64,000 nucleotides of DNA from Planctomycetaceae bacterium (GTDB taxonomy: Bacteria; Planctomycetota; Planctomycetia; Planctomycetales; Planctomycetaceae): the NCBI GenBank assembly GCA_028284145.1, contig JANQSH010000051.1, positions 1 through 64,000 on the forward strand, written 5' to 3'. The position numbers were made by a program, and so were the translations under genes. Positions 26,820 through 36,478 of the stretch are shown here, in pieces. Numbering within the stretch: position 1 is the stretch's first letter; each line of letters opens with the position of its first letter. Under the pieces are notes generated by a model. The model made no database searches and had not been told where the DNA came from. It was given only the letters and a program-made list of their open reading frames with translations.

Positions 26820-27360
26820 CGATGCCGACAGACTGCATGAAGGAATAGATGGTCGTCGGGCCGACAAACTTCCAGCCACGCTTCTTGAGGTCCTTGCTCA
26901 TCGCGTGGCCTTCGGGTGAAGGAGTATACATCGGTCCGGTTTCTTCGCGGTGTTGCGGTTCGTAAGACCAGGCATAAGCCGTCAGCGACCCAAGTTCATC
27001 AATCAACTCCGACATCCGCTTCGCGTTGTTGATGGTCGCTTCAATTTTCTTGCGATTGCGAATGATGCCTGCGTTCTTGAGCAACTTCTCGACACTGTGC
27101 TGATTAAACCGCGCGACCTGTTCAAAGTCAAACTCCCTGAAGGCGGCTCGGAAGTTGTCCCGCTTGCGAAGGATGGTCAGCCAACTCAGGCCAGACTGAA
27201 ACCCTTCCAGGCAGATTTTCTCGAATAATCTCTGATCATCGCAGACTGGCACGCCCCACTCGTTGTCGTGATAGGCGATATAGTCGGCATGTTCGCCCGG
27301 CCACCAGCAACGGGTTATGCCATCGGCTCCGATGATCAGCTTCTCATCGATCTCCGCCAT
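26743..27360 (-). CDS. tag: DNA-3-methyladenine glycosylase I
   Basis: 205 residues, normal for Tag. It removes 3-methyladenine from alkylated DNA. Visible: RCWWPGEHADYIAYHDNEWGVP near the N-terminus, SWLTILRKRDNFRAAF, and the end motif VNDHLPGC with His and Cys of the zinc snap (with the N-terminal Cys and His). The ATG shares one base with the stop of ppa (TGATG), so the two are translationally coupled. Converges with the M48 gene and overlaps its last 77 bp on the opposite strand. Confidence 0.95.
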   Translation of the reverse strand: MAEIDEKLIIGADGITRCWWPGEHADYIAYHDNEWGVPVCDDQRLFEKICLEGFQSGLSWLTILRKRDNFRAAFREFDFEQVARFNQHSVEKLLKNAGIIRNRKKIEATINNAKRMSELIDELGSLTAYAWSYEPQHREETGPMYTPSPEGHAMSKDLKKRGWKFVGPTTIYSFMQSVGIVNDHLPGCAAHASVEKLRSAFRRPV

Positions 27361-27899
27361 CAGAAACCCCGGCGGCGTTCGAGGCTGTATCGTTCCAATG
27401 CTCCTTCGATAATCGGCAGTGCGAAGTCGGCTGGCTGAAATTCGTCAACCTCCACCGTCAACCCTTCCAGCGTCTTGTAGTCCTGGAAGAATCGCCGCAA
27501 CATCTGCAGGTGATGGCTGGGCAGTTCGCTGGCATCGGCATACTCATTGTACGCCGGGTCGTGCATGGCGACGGCAAGAATCTTGTGATCCTTCTTACCG
27601 TTGTCAACCATCGTCATCAATCCGATCGCCCGCGATTTCACCAGCGTCAATGGTGCCAATGCTTCCTGTGTCAGTACCAGCACATCCAGTGGGTCATCAT
27701 CCTCGGCAAACGTTTGTGGGATGAAACCGTAGTTTGCCGGATAATGCACAGCCGAATAGAGCACGCGATCCATCTTCAGCAGCCCGGTTGTTTTGTCGAG
27801 TTCGTATTTCACATTCGAGCCGGTTGGAATCTCGACGACCGTCATGAATTCGCGGGGCAGGTTTTCGCCGGGAGTCACATCGTGCCAGGCGTGTGTCAT
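27360..27899 (-). CDS. ppa: Inorganic pyrophosphatase, family I
   Basis: 179 residues from the ATG at 27899, which has AAGGA upstream; the frame extends to 27998 but without support. The active site motif DDDPLDVLVL and the strands VEIPTGSNVKYELDKTTGLLKMDRVL and HYPANYGFIPQT are those of the soluble Mg-dependent enzyme. It hydrolyses the pyrophosphate released in biosynthesis. First gene of a ppa-tag pair. Confidence 0.95.
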   Translation of the reverse strand: MTHAWHDVTPGENLPREFMTVVEIPTGSNVKYELDKTTGLLKMDRVLYSAVHYPANYGFIPQTFAEDDDPLDVLVLTQEALAPLTLVKSRAIGLMTMVDNGKKDHKILAVAMHDPAYNEYADASELPSHHLQMLRRFFQDYKTLEGLTVEVDEFQPADFALPIIEGALERYSLERRRGF

Positions 27900-28144
27900 T
27901 GGTCCGTTCCTTGCTGATCGAAAAGCTTCTGTTTTTTGAGGTATTCGTCTGTTTGTCGCGTGCGAATTGACCATATCTGCACCATCAGCAAAAGACAACG
28001 GAATTGATGACCACTCTTTTTGGGCATCGGCCGGCAGAATGTACCCCGCTTCACAGACCGAGCATTATCTTTTGGGCAGAATACGGTCCAATTGGCAGCG
28101 AACCATTTGCTGCAACTGTCCCAAATTTGCAAGGAGGTCTATTG

Positions 28145-28987
28145 ATGGCTCGTACGATTCTGCTTCCGGCGTTCCCAATCGTATATAGCATTCTGCTCGT
28201 TTTTCAGCCACATGTTGCCGATGCCAGGCCACCGCTGGGGCAGAACTGGTCGGCGGTGAGCCAGGTTTCGATGAACGCGATTTCCCACAAGAACTTTGAC
28301 AAACTGCTGAAAAAATATGTTGATAAGGATGGGTTTGTGAATTACGGAGCGTGGCAGAAATCGACAACTGACCGCAAGGCATTGCAAGATTACTTGAAGC
28401 AATTGAGCCGGGCATCACGAACGAAGTCAGCCACGAAAAATGCGCGGCTGGTATTCTGGATCAATGCCTACAATGCGGTCACCATTGAAGGCATTTTACA
28501 GGTCCACCCCACGACGAGCATCCGCAACCATACGGCCAAACTGTTCGGCTATAACATCTGGAAGGATCTGCCTCTGATCGTCGGCCGCGCCCAGTATTCG
28601 CTGCACCAGATTGAACACGACATCCTCCGCAAGATGGGCGAACCTCGGATCCACTTCGCTATCGTTTGTGCATCCATCGGCTGTCCCCGTTTGCGGAATG
28701 AAGCGTACACAACAGATAAACTGCAAAAGCAATTGGCCGATAACACCCGCGACTTCTTTTCCCGCGTGCAAAACTTCCGGGCAGATCACCGTAATCGGAC
28801 GATTCATGTCAGCGCGATTCTTGATTGGTTTGGTGATGACTTCGGAGCAACGCAAGCCGTACGATGGACATACCTCTCGCCATATCTGCCCAAATCCGTT
28901 CAGACTCTGGCAACCGACAGCCGTACAGTGGTCCGTTTTCTCGATTACAACTGGAATCTGAATGATCAAGCAAAGCGGGCGCGGTGA
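28145..28987 (+). CDS. DUF547 domain secreted protein
   Basis: 280 residues from the ATG at 28145, preceded by GGAGG. The N-terminal signal sequence (MARTILLPAFPIVYSILLVFQPHVADA) should be cleaved at about Ala27. The DUF547 core follows: FDKLLKKYVDKDGFVNYGAW, FWINAYNAVTIEGIL, HFAIVCASIGCPRLRNEAY, and ILDWFGDDFG. DUF547 resembles papain/transglutaminase-like folds, with a conserved Cys in SIGCP, but no activity is established. Periplasmic. Confidence 0.85.
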   Translation: MARTILLPAFPIVYSILLVFQPHVADARPPLGQNWSAVSQVSMNAISHKNFDKLLKKYVDKDGFVNYGAWQKSTTDRKALQDYLKQLSRASRTKSATKNARLVFWINAYNAVTIEGILQVHPTTSIRNHTAKLFGYNIWKDLPLIVGRAQYSLHQIEHDILRKMGEPRIHFAIVCASIGCPRLRNEAYTTDKLQKQLADNTRDFFSRVQNFRADHRNRTIHVSAILDWFGDDFGATQAVRWTYLSPYLPKSVQTLATDSRTVVRFLDYNWNLNDQAKRAR

Positions 28988-29140
28988 GATGGAGCCGTTC
29001 TCAGTATAAAGTCCCATCTGACTCCTCTGAAATCGTCTGGTTCGATCAGGAGGGAATCAAGCCTCAATACCGTCAGACTGTGTCTCAGTACGAAGAATTC
29101 TCACCACCAGTATCGTTCCGCTCGGCGTACACGACATGAA

Positions 29141-29959
29141 TCATTCCAGATTCGTCACCGAGACATCGCTCGGCTGCCACGGTCGAAATTCCCACGAACG
29201 CGATTTGATCCTGTCCGTTTTCTTCCCCTTCGGCTGCGACGGACATCCCTGCAGACTCTGAATCACCTCTTCAATCGAATCGGTAAAGACAAATCGCTCG
29301 ACATCTTTGGGGCTGATTGTCTTCTCCGGCACCATTGTCTGTTCCAAAAAGTCGAACATTTTCCGCCAATAGTCTTTTCCTGCGAAGATGATCGGAAAGT
29401 TGACGATCTTTCCCGTTTGAATGAGTGTCGCCGCTTCAAAGGCTTCATCCAACGTGCCAAACCCGCCTGGCATGATCACAAACGCCTGCGAGTACTTGAC
29501 CAGCATAACCTTGCGGACGAAGAAGTATCGAAAGGTAACCAGCGTATCGATATAGGGATTTGCATTCTGTTCGTGTGGCAGGATGATGTTGCAGCCGATC
29601 GAATGACCATTGGCATCTTTGGCCCCGCGATTGGCAGCTTCCATGATTCCCGGCCCGCCTCCGGTCATCACGTTGAAACCTTCCCGCGCGATGGCGGCCC
29701 CAATCTGACGAGCCAGTTTGTAGTGCCGATGGTCTTCATCAAAACGAGCCGAACCAAATACCGTTACGCAGGGTCCGAGAAAATGCAGCGCGCGAAAACC
29801 GCGAATAAACTCACGCATGATCCGAATGACGCGAAAGAACTCTGCCGTGCGGGAACGGGGCCCTTCCAGCAGATAGCGATCCTCGCGCAGCCCGCCATTC
29901 GTGGCTGGTGAGTATTCCGTCGTCGTTTCCAATTCGATCTCTGTTTGATTCATCCCCAT
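29141..29959 (-). CDS. LOG-family nucleoside 5'-monophosphate phosphoribohydrolase
   Basis: 272 residues with a Rossmann-like fold. The motif PGGFGTLDEAFE and the loop TGGGPGIMEAANRGAKD are the LOG signatures for the phosphate and ribose sites. Related proteins release free bases from nucleotide 5'-monophosphates. The N-terminal 50 residues (with RDYLLEGPRSRTAEFFRVIRIMREF character) and a basic C-terminal tail are extensions typical of the longer TIGR00730 subgroup. No operon partner on this strand. Confidence 0.88.
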   Translation of the reverse strand: MGMNQTEIELETTTEYSPATNGGLREDRYLLEGPRSRTAEFFRVIRIMREFIRGFRALHFLGPCVTVFGSARFDEDHRHYKLARQIGAAIAREGFNVMTGGGPGIMEAANRGAKDANGHSIGCNIILPHEQNANPYIDTLVTFRYFFVRKVMLVKYSQAFVIMPGGFGTLDEAFEAATLIQTGKIVNFPIIFAGKDYWRKMFDFLEQTMVPEKTISPKDVERFVFTDSIEEVIQSLQGCPSQPKGKKTDRIKSRSWEFRPWQPSDVSVTNLE

Positions 29960-30077
29960 GTTCCTGCTGTTGGCGGTATGCTTTGCTGACTATAATTGAA
30001 ACCTGCTCGCAAGCAGGCTGTCATGCGGGCACGAACATTTGATGCTAATTGATGTACACGAAATAGAAAACGGAACG

Positions 30078-31046
30078 ATGACGGAACAAATCGAAATTGA
30101 CGGAGTCGTGTTGCATCTCAGTCGGCCGGATCCCACCGAAGGGACGTGGATTGGTCAACAGGAGGTCCTCAAACAATTGCTCGCCTGCTGGGTGGTCGTG
30201 GATGAAAAGGACATGCCGCTGACTCCGCGTTTGGTTGGCACACCAGGAATCGGCAAGACGACGTTGGCGATTGCGGGTGCCCGCATGCGTCAGCAGAACC
30301 TGTTCATCTATCAATGCACGGCAGATACCCGTCCGGAAGATTTGCTCGTCACGCCGGTGCTGGGTGAAAACGGTTCGATTCATTATCACGCTTCGCCGCT
30401 GGTCACCGCCATGATTCAGGGTGGCATTTGTGTGCTCGATGAAGGGAACCGGATGAACGAGAAGTCGTGGGCATCTCTGGCACCATTGCTCGATCATCGG
30501 CGTTACGCGGAGTCGGTCGTGGCGGGGATTACGATCCGTGCTCATCAGGATTTCCGCTGTGCCGTTACAATGAACGAGGATGAATCGACCTTTGAGATTC
30601 CCGATTACATTTTGAGCCGTTTGCAGCCGACGCTGACGCTGGGGCATCCCAGCCGGAATGACGAACTGGCGATTCTGAAATACCATCTGCCGTTCGCAGA
30701 CACCGAAATGCTGGAGATCACGGTTGAATTTCTGCAACAGTCGCACGAGTTGAACCTCGACTTCTCCACACGTGACGGCATCAACGTGTTGCGGTATGCG
30801 TTGAAGCGGATCTCGCAATCGTCCGACCATCCACTGGGCAAGGATGCCGCGTGGCGGGAAGCGTTATTTAACTGTCTGGGGGAAGACGCGATGGATTTGG
30901 AGGCGTTGGCGGAACGGAAGAGTCAAACGCTCGGTGGAGATATCGTGCCGACCGGATTGGGGGACTTTTTCTTTTCACCGAATGACCCGTTGCATCCCGA
31001 TTATCATCCTGACAATGATGACGAGGAAGAGGATGACGAGTACTGA
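30078..31046 (+). CDS. MoxR-type AAA+ ATPase
   Basis: 322 residues from the ATG at 30078; an in-frame ATG at 30039 is possible. Walker [10 protein letters not shown] (about 54-62), Walker [13 protein letters not shown], sensor-1 region VTMNEDES and an Arg-finger-like [10 protein letters not shown] are visible, as in MoxR ATPases that remodel partner proteins. The C-terminus is a strongly acidic tail (DDEEEDDEY). MoxR genes usually sit beside von Willebrand A proteins; here the next gene on the strand is a large uncharacterised protein at 31363, which may be its partner. Cytoplasmic. Confidence 0.88.
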   Translation: MTEQIEIDGVVLHLSRPDPTEGTWIGQQEVLKQLLACWVVVDEKDMPLTPRLVGTPGIGKTTLAIAGARMRQQNLFIYQCTADTRPEDLLVTPVLGENGSIHYHASPLVTAMIQGGICVLDEGNRMNEKSWASLAPLLDHRRYAESVVAGITIRAHQDFRCAVTMNEDESTFEIPDYILSRLQPTLTLGHPSRNDELAILKYHLPFADTEMLEITVEFLQQSHELNLDFSTRDGINVLRYALKRISQSSDHPLGKDAAWREALFNCLGEDAMDLEALAERKSQTLGGDIVPTGLGDFFFSPNDPLHPDYHPDNDDEEEDDEY

Positions 31047-31149
31047 GTACTGTCGAGCGTTATTTTGCAGGGATGGCTCAGGCGTGTACGCCCCCGTTTT
31101 CCTGTTGATTGAAGATCGCCGCGAGAGCGACAGGCAGGTGCTGAATTGT

Positions 31150-31215
31150 GTCATCCCCGCGCAGGGTGGGAATCCAGGGAATTGAAGAATGGATTCCCAC
31201 TTTCGTGGGAATGAC
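31150..31215. repeat. REP-like inverted repeat
   Basis: GTCATCCCCGC..GGTGGGAATCC at the left is complemented by GGATTCCCAC..GTGGGAATGAC at the right, the form of widespread bacterial REP/BIME palindromes. Could be a transcript-stabilising structure. Confidence 0.6.
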
Positions 31216-31262
31216 GTGTTACTGACTCAACTCGATGTCACATTCCGCTTGTGCCTTCGACA

Positions 31263-31282
31263 GCCAGACGTGCACGTCTGGC
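31263..31282. repeat. Perfect 20-bp palindrome
   Basis: GCCAGACGTG followed directly by its reverse complement. Lies 80 bp upstream of the 635-residue protein start. May be an operator or an end of a mobile repeat. Confidence 0.5.
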
Positions 31283-31362
31283 CCATCCGATTGGGAGTGA
31301 CAAATTTTGATGATCGAAGCACTGGATGCCGTCCGTAGTTTCGTGGAACGAGATGTTGGCCT

Positions 31363-33270
31363 ATGACGGTATTCAGCGAATTTCTCAGCATCTCTCCGAA
31401 AATTTCGGTCTTGCCGGTCATTCACGGCAGCGGAGATTTTGCGATCGAGGTGCGTCGTGTGATGCTGGCTCACAAGTTCGATTGTCTCGCTGTCCCGTTG
31501 CCACCCTCCTTTCAACAGGATGTCGAACGTGCGATCGAATTTCTGCCTGGCATCACCTCGGTCATTCAGGAGGAACCGCGGGAGTTTCCATCGATGGACT
31601 GGTCTCCGGAGCGGGAACAGGATGGTTCTGACGAAAACGGGATTCTGGAGGATGACCTGCCCGGCTGCAGCTATGTGCCGATCGATCCCTGCCAACCAGT
31701 GATTGCCGCACTCCGCATTGCGATTCAGGAACGGATTCCACGTGCGTTTATCGATTTGGAAACCGAGCGATTTGAGAGTCACACTGTCGCATTGCCCGAT
31801 CCATACGCATTGAAGCAGGTCTCGATTGAGCGTTTTGCCGCGGCCGTCTTGCCGGCGCTGCCACCACCACGGGAGGGGCAACCAACCGATCGCGTGTTGC
31901 GGATGGCCGTGCATTTGCGCGAACTCGAAACCCGATATGATTCGATCCTGCTGGTCTGTTCAATTGTCGACTGGCCCTGGATCAGAAATGCCTGTTTCGA
32001 TCAAACGACATTTTCGCCGGATGAAACCGATATCGAACCCACGCAACTCTGCACGGTCGACCCGAACACGCTGATCTTCCATCTCGGCGAGTTGCCCTTT
32101 ATCACAGGGCTGTACGAACGGGCGAGAATGGAACTGGATCAGGACGAGAACCTTTCGATTGATGGTTTGAAGGAGTTATTGCTTTGGTCCCGTGAACATT
32201 ACGAAAACGAATTGAAGACCCGCGCTCGTAAGATTACACCGCATGATCTTTCCATCTACTTCAAATACGTTCGCAATCTTGCGTTACTTGAACGGCGAAT
32301 GACGCCGGACTTATACACACTTGTTATTGCGGCTCAGCAAATCGCCGGGGATCAATTCGCGCTTTCACTGGCGGATATGTCCCGACAATATCCATTCGTC
32401 GATCGCTTGCCTTTTCCGTTGTTGCGAATGGGAATCGATCAGGCGCGTTTGCCGTCCGGTGACATCGCCCTCATGAAGAACCGGTTGCCCGGGCAGGCGA
32501 CGAGTTGGCGGAGTTGCGAATTGCGTCCGTTACCCCCCAGTCATATCCGCGAAAAGTGGGCCGTCCGCTGGAACCCTTACCTGCAGTGCAGTTGGCCGGT
32601 CGAAGATGTGGCTATAGAACGCTTTCGGACGCACGTCAAAGACACCGCCTTGAACATCATGGGAATGGATCTGGCCCGCAGCGAAAAGTTCACCACCAGC
32701 CTGCAGGACGGGCTCGACATCCGCGAGACATTACGCAACTGGCATACGGGTGATTTGTACGTCAGGATTATTCCACCAGCGCGGGGGGATCTCGATTGTG
32801 TGATCATGCTGTTCGACTCTCCTGCCGATCCGCGCGATTATCCGTGGCGAATCACCTGGCATGCCGAGCATCAGGATGAATCGACCCTCTCTTTTTTCGC
32901 GACTGATCCGCATGAGGAGATCGTCGGTCCGGGAATTGCTCTGGCCCGGTACGGCGGTGCGATGTTTCTGTTTCCGCCCCGTCCCATTGCCGACATCTGG
33001 CAGAACCCCGAATTCGATTTCGTCGATACGCTGGAAGAACGGTTGATTGTCGCCAGTTGTGCGCACAGTCGGCAGAAGCATATCGCGTTGTTGTCGCACT
33101 CCCCGCCTGGAGTTGGTTGGCGACGGCTGGTAAAACGGTTCAACAAGAAGATCGTCCATATTCCATTAAGCCGCTTCAGCCAACAGATGCTGCAGCAGTT
33201 GCGAATGTTCCACGTCCTCAATGGACAACAGGTACGGAGTTACGCGGCCCATTTTATTCGCAAGGCATGA
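31363..33270 (+). CDS. Large uncharacterised protein next to MoxR (TraB/DUF5682-like start)
   Basis: 635 residues, no signal peptide and no membrane segments. The N-terminal 60 residues (ISVLPVIHGSGDFAIEVRRVMLAHKFDCLAVPLP) resemble the opening of TraB/PrgY or DUF5682-type proteins: a strand ending in a conserved His, then helix and strand. The rest is mixed helix and strand without a recognised motif; regions about 260-300 (WSREHYENELKTRARKITPHDL) and 440-560 are the most structured. The gene follows the MoxR ATPase on the same strand with 316 bp between. Proposed as its client or partner; that is inference. Confidence 0.7.
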   Translation: MTVFSEFLSISPKISVLPVIHGSGDFAIEVRRVMLAHKFDCLAVPLPPSFQQDVERAIEFLPGITSVIQEEPREFPSMDWSPEREQDGSDENGILEDDLPGCSYVPIDPCQPVIAALRIAIQERIPRAFIDLETERFESHTVALPDPYALKQVSIERFAAAVLPALPPPREGQPTDRVLRMAVHLRELETRYDSILLVCSIVDWPWIRNACFDQTTFSPDETDIEPTQLCTVDPNTLIFHLGELPFITGLYERARMELDQDENLSIDGLKELLLWSREHYENELKTRARKITPHDLSIYFKYVRNLALLERRMTPDLYTLVIAAQQIAGDQFALSLADMSRQYPFVDRLPFPLLRMGIDQARLPSGDIALMKNRLPGQATSWRSCELRPLPPSHIREKWAVRWNPYLQCSWPVEDVAIERFRTHVKDTALNIMGMDLARSEKFTTSLQDGLDIRETLRNWHTGDLYVRIIPPARGDLDCVIMLFDSPADPRDYPWRITWHAEHQDESTLSFFATDPHEEIVGPGIALARYGGAMFLFPPRPIADIWQNPEFDFVDTLEERLIVASCAHSRQKHIALLSHSPPGVGWRRLVKRFNKKIVHIPLSRFSQQMLQQLRMFHVLNGQQVRSYAAHFIRKA

Positions 33271-33639
33271 ATGGTCTTTTCGGTTTTCGATCACTGTCAG
33301 GATGATTCAGGTGTGTCCGCCTGGCCCATTCGGTCTGGAAGAAACAGTCTCTTGCCAGGACACGAATCGCGCAGAGAAAACGACGTTAAAGAGAGGTCGT
33401 CCAGATTTGAGGTGTGTTGGTCATATCTCCTGAGCTTGCGTTCTTGAGCAGTTTGCCTTCTGGTGTGACGTCTCTGGCTCGTGGGGGCCGGATATTGCAG
33501 GCCGAACAAATGATCTTCGCGGCCACGGGAAAGCGTAAAACGCTTTGGTTACTGCAGTTGTTTCTCATTGATGGTAGGGTAAAATCAGCAATTCCCCTGT
33601 TTTTTCACATAGAGCCAGTCTTTTCACCTGGAGACCACC
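33271..33639. other. Intergenic region with element copy 5
   Basis: About 370 bp. Besides repeat copy 5 it shows no gene-like frame. The VOC-protein promoter is presumably in the last 90 bp. Confidence 0.6.
33444..33547 (+). repeat. 102-bp MITE-like element, copy 5 (subfamily A)
   Basis: Starts TTGAGCAGTTTGCCTTCTGG, has the GTGTGACGTCTCTGGCTCGTGG block and ends AAGCGTAAAACGCTTTGG. Intact length. Confidence 0.88.
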
Positions 33640-34107
33640 ATGTCCGATTCCGTCAAGCCGATTCCTGATGGCTATCATGCCATCACGCCTTACCTCATCA
33701 CTCAGAATGCGACCGAGGCGATCGAGTTCTACAAGACTGTTTTTGGAGCGACACAGGTTGAGTTGCTTCCCCGACCGGATGGTGGCGTTGCTCACGCGGA
33801 ACTTCGCATTGGTGATTCGATCATTATGCTGGCGGATGAGATGCCCGAGATGGGGTATCTCGGTCCCAGGTCAATCGGTGGTTCACCCGTGCATTTGATG
33901 ATCTATACCGAAGACTGCGATGCGATGTTTGCCAGAGCGGTCGAAGCGGGAGCAACGGTCAAGCGGGATTTGCAGGACCAGTTTTACGGCGACCGCGCGG
34001 GCTCGCTGACCGATCCATTCGGACATGACTGGACGATTGCCACACATGTGGAAGACGTTGATCCTGAGGAATTGCAGAAACGATTCCAGGAGATGATGCA
34101 GGAATAA
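33640..34107 (+). CDS. VOC (glyoxalase/bleomycin-resistance fold) family protein, PhnB-like
   Basis: 155 residues, one module of two beta-alpha-beta-beta-beta repeats: YHAITPYLITQNATEAIEFYKTVFGA at the start and GDRAGSLTDPFGHDWTIATHVED at the end. The DPFGHDW end is typical of PhnB/3-demethylubiquinone-like VOC proteins. Members bind a divalent metal and small molecules; the substrate is unknown. Not in an obvious operon: the rhodanese gene is convergent. Confidence 0.88.
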   Translation: MSDSVKPIPDGYHAITPYLITQNATEAIEFYKTVFGATQVELLPRPDGGVAHAELRIGDSIIMLADEMPEMGYLGPRSIGGSPVHLMIYTEDCDAMFARAVEAGATVKRDLQDQFYGDRAGSLTDPFGHDWTIATHVEDVDPEELQKRFQEMMQE

Positions 34108-34142
34108 CCGGCAGTGAAAAGAGGGGTGTTCAAGTCGCGACT

Positions 34143-34517
34143 TCATGATTCCAGTTCGTAACCCGCTTCGCGCCATTTCCGAATCCCGCCATCCATCGAG
34201 ATGACATTCCTGTAACCCATTTGCTGCAGATTGTACGCTGCCAGAGCCGAGCGAAAACCACCGCCACAATACAGCACAATCGGCGTGTCGATTTCGGGAA
34301 TCGTTTTCTCAATATCGCGCTCAATCACTCCTTTGCCGAGATGGATGGCATCGGGGATGTGTGACGCGGAGAATTCCGATTCCTCGCGTACGTCAACCAG
34401 CGTAAAGTCTTCACCTGCATCGAGACGTTTTCTGACGTCTTCGATCGTGCACTCGTTGATCTGCGGTCGGATGTCATCAACGATTTTTAGAAATCGTGGT
34501 GCGTGATTCCTGGCCAT
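34143..34517 (-). CDS. Rhodanese-like sulfurtransferase domain protein
   Basis: 124 residues, single rhodanese domain. The active-site loop is YCGGGFRS with the Cys nucleophile, and the CH2 motif VDVREESEFSASHIPDAIHLG is present. Such single-domain proteins carry persulfide in sulfur transfer. The first 20 residues are a short extension. It starts 11 bp after the stop of the PhoD-like gene, so the two are co-oriented and may be co-transcribed. Confidence 0.92.
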   Translation of the reverse strand: MARNHAPRFLKIVDDIRPQINECTIEDVRKRLDAGEDFTLVDVREESEFSASHIPDAIHLGKGVIERDIEKTIPEIDTPIVLYCGGGFRSALAAYNLQQMGYRNVISMDGGIRKWREAGYELES

Positions 34518-34527
34518 GATGTTGTCT

Positions 34528-35640
34528 TCAGAATTCGGATTTCGCGCGTTGTAATTTGCTCAACCTGGTACGAACCTGGATAATGACTTCGCCATGCAGG
34601 TTGCGGATCTGCATTCGCAGGGTCGGATCATCTTCGGACCAGTCAATGAGAATCATACCGAAATTTTCGTCAAAATACTTGTTACCGAGCCGGTGTGGAT
34701 TCAGTTCGTTGTTCCATTTGTTGGGCTGATTGAGCGAACTGGAAGTGACGTCATAGAGCGGATAGTCCACCTGGTTTTTCAGGCAGGAAACCTCGGCAGA
34801 GTGCCTGTCGCCACTGATGAAGACCACTCCTTTTGTGCCTGTCTTTTTGATGAGTTGGAACAGCCGATCGCGTTCAAGCGGAAAATTGCCCCACTTCTCC
34901 CAGCCATGTTTGTTGGAGATGATCTGAATGCTGGAGGCAATGATGCGCAACTCGGCCGGTTGCTTGAGTTGATTTTCCAGCCATTGCCACTGGGTTTCCC
35001 CCAGCAGTGTCTTTTGGGGATCATCATCTGCCATGTACGGTCCGCGACGACCTTCACCCAATTCTGTTTTGTCGCTCCGCAACTTCAACGGACTGCGAAA
35101 GAATCGTGTATCCAGCAGGATGATCTGGACCCTTTTCCCCGGTGGTCCATGAATGGAGGCGGCGTAAATGCCATCCGTTTGTCGTCGCACCGAATCAGCC
35201 GGCTCATCGAAGAAATCCAGAAAAAGCTGCTGCGATTCCCGTTTTTTCGGGTACTCTGCACCGGCATCGTTCTCCCCATAATCGTGGTCGTCCCACGTCG
35301 CGAGAATGGGACAGGTGTTTTTGAGTGATTGATAGCCGGCATCGGTCCCAAGTTTGTCCCAGGTCGTCTTCAATTTCCGCATGTCGCGTGTGTCGCCATA
35401 AATGTTGTCGCCAATGAACAGAAATATGTCGGGTTTCTGTTTAACGATGCTCTTCCAGATTGGCTGTGGTTTGGTCTGTTTGGCACACGATCCAAAAGCA
35501 ATTCTTGATAGCGGCTGTTCCGCACTTACCGATTTCAGACTGAAGTTCAGCAAAATCCCGGTCACGACGAATCTGATCAGCATCAGGATCTGACGCCGGG
35601 AGAATTGTCGGCAGCGGAACAGTGAGTTGGAAACGACCAT
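34528..35640 (-). CDS. PhoD-like phosphatase/phosphodiesterase, exported
   Basis: 370 residues. The N-terminus has RRQILMLIRFVVTGILLNFSLKSVSAE, a twin-Arg-containing export signal. The PhoD metallophosphatase core follows: RIAFGSCAKQTKP, FLFIGDNIYGD, LATWDDHDYGENDAG, VFISGDRHSAE. These match the metal ligands of Ca/Fe PhoD enzymes. Secreted or periplasmic phosphate-ester hydrolase. Rhodanese lies 11 bp downstream. Confidence 0.9.
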   Translation of the reverse strand: MVVSNSLFRCRQFSRRQILMLIRFVVTGILLNFSLKSVSAEQPLSRIAFGSCAKQTKPQPIWKSIVKQKPDIFLFIGDNIYGDTRDMRKLKTTWDKLGTDAGYQSLKNTCPILATWDDHDYGENDAGAEYPKKRESQQLFLDFFDEPADSVRRQTDGIYAASIHGPPGKRVQIILLDTRFFRSPLKLRSDKTELGEGRRGPYMADDDPQKTLLGETQWQWLENQLKQPAELRIIASSIQIISNKHGWEKWGNFPLERDRLFQLIKKTGTKGVVFISGDRHSAEVSCLKNQVDYPLYDVTSSSLNQPNKWNNELNPHRLGNKYFDENFGMILIDWSEDDPTLRMQIRNLHGEVIIQVRTRLSKLQRAKSEF

Positions 35641-35680
35641 ATTGCACTCCCCAATTGGCAGATTGTCGGCAGACTTCGGA

Positions 35681-36478
35681 TCACACGTGACGATTCAGAA
35701 ATGCTTGAATTTCGGCATTGACCACGGCTGGCTGTTCCAGTGGAGCCATGTGACCAGCCTGAGCGACTTCCAGAAGTTCGGCATTTGGCACGGCAGACGC
35801 CATCGAGCGCATCTCTTCGATGGTCGAAATCAAATCTTCTTCGCCCACCACAAAGAGTGTCGGCAGATCGATTTCCGGCAGCAGGTCGGTCATATCAGGT
35901 CGTTCCGCCATCCCCATCAATGCGGCGGCGACACCTTCGGGATCACTGGTCAGCATCACGTTGCGAATGGTCTCAACAATCTCCGGTTGATCTGTTCGCG
36001 TCTGGGACGCAAACAGCTTCGGCAGCATTGTTTTAATGGCCTGCTGCATTCCTTCACTCAAAACGTTCGCCGCCATTTTGTGCCGATTTGAAAGCACAAT
36101 CGCATCGTCCGCCGCCGTCCTGGTATCACACAGAATGAGCGAATGCAGCCGATCCCGGTGATTCCTGATGAACTGCCAGCCGATGTATCCCCCCATCGAC
36201 AGTCCACAGTAGGTCACCCGCTCTTCAATTTCCAGCGCGTCCAGCAGCATCGCCAGATCATCGGCATACTCTTCCATTGTCACTTTGCCTGGTGTGACAA
36301 TGCTCTTGCCGCAGCCACGCAGGTCCGGCACGATGACACGGAAATTCCGTTGCAGATTTTCGATCTGCGGCTGCCACATGGCATGGCTGAGCGGAAATCC
36401 ATGTACGAGCAGCAGGGGGTGTCCCTCCCCGGCGACTTTGACGAAAAACGGCTCTCCATTGATGGTAATTTTCAGCAC
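35681..36478 (-). CDS. Alpha/beta-hydrolase
   Basis: 265 residues. Nucleophile elbow GLSMGG, oxyanion region VHGFPLSHAMW, acid in VVGEEDLIS and His in AQAGHMAPLEQP make a complete Ser-Asp/Glu-His triad. Resembles 3-oxoadipate enol-lactone hydrolase-like esterases but the substrate cannot be told. No signal peptide. Upstream, a divergent YjbQ gene starts at 36603. Confidence 0.88.
   Translation of the reverse strand: MLKITINGEPFFVKVAGEGHPLLLVHGFPLSHAMWQPQIENLQRNFRVIVPDLRGCGKSIVTPGKVTMEEYADDLAMLLDALEIEERVTYCGLSMGGYIGWQFIRNHRDRLHSLILCDTRTAADDAIVLSNRHKMAANVLSEGMQQAIKTMLPKLFASQTRTDQPEIVETIRNVMLTSDPEGVAAALMGMAERPDMTDLLPEIDLPTLFVVGEEDLISTIEEMRSMASAVPNAELLEVAQAGHMAPLEQPAVVNAEIQAFLNRHV

Larger units (their letters stand above)
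31047..31362. other. Intergenic region with REP-like hairpins
   Basis: About 315 bp between the MoxR gene and its putative partner. Holds a REP-type inverted repeat (31150-31215) and a perfect 20-bp palindrome (31263-31282). No gene is supported. Confidence 0.6.
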
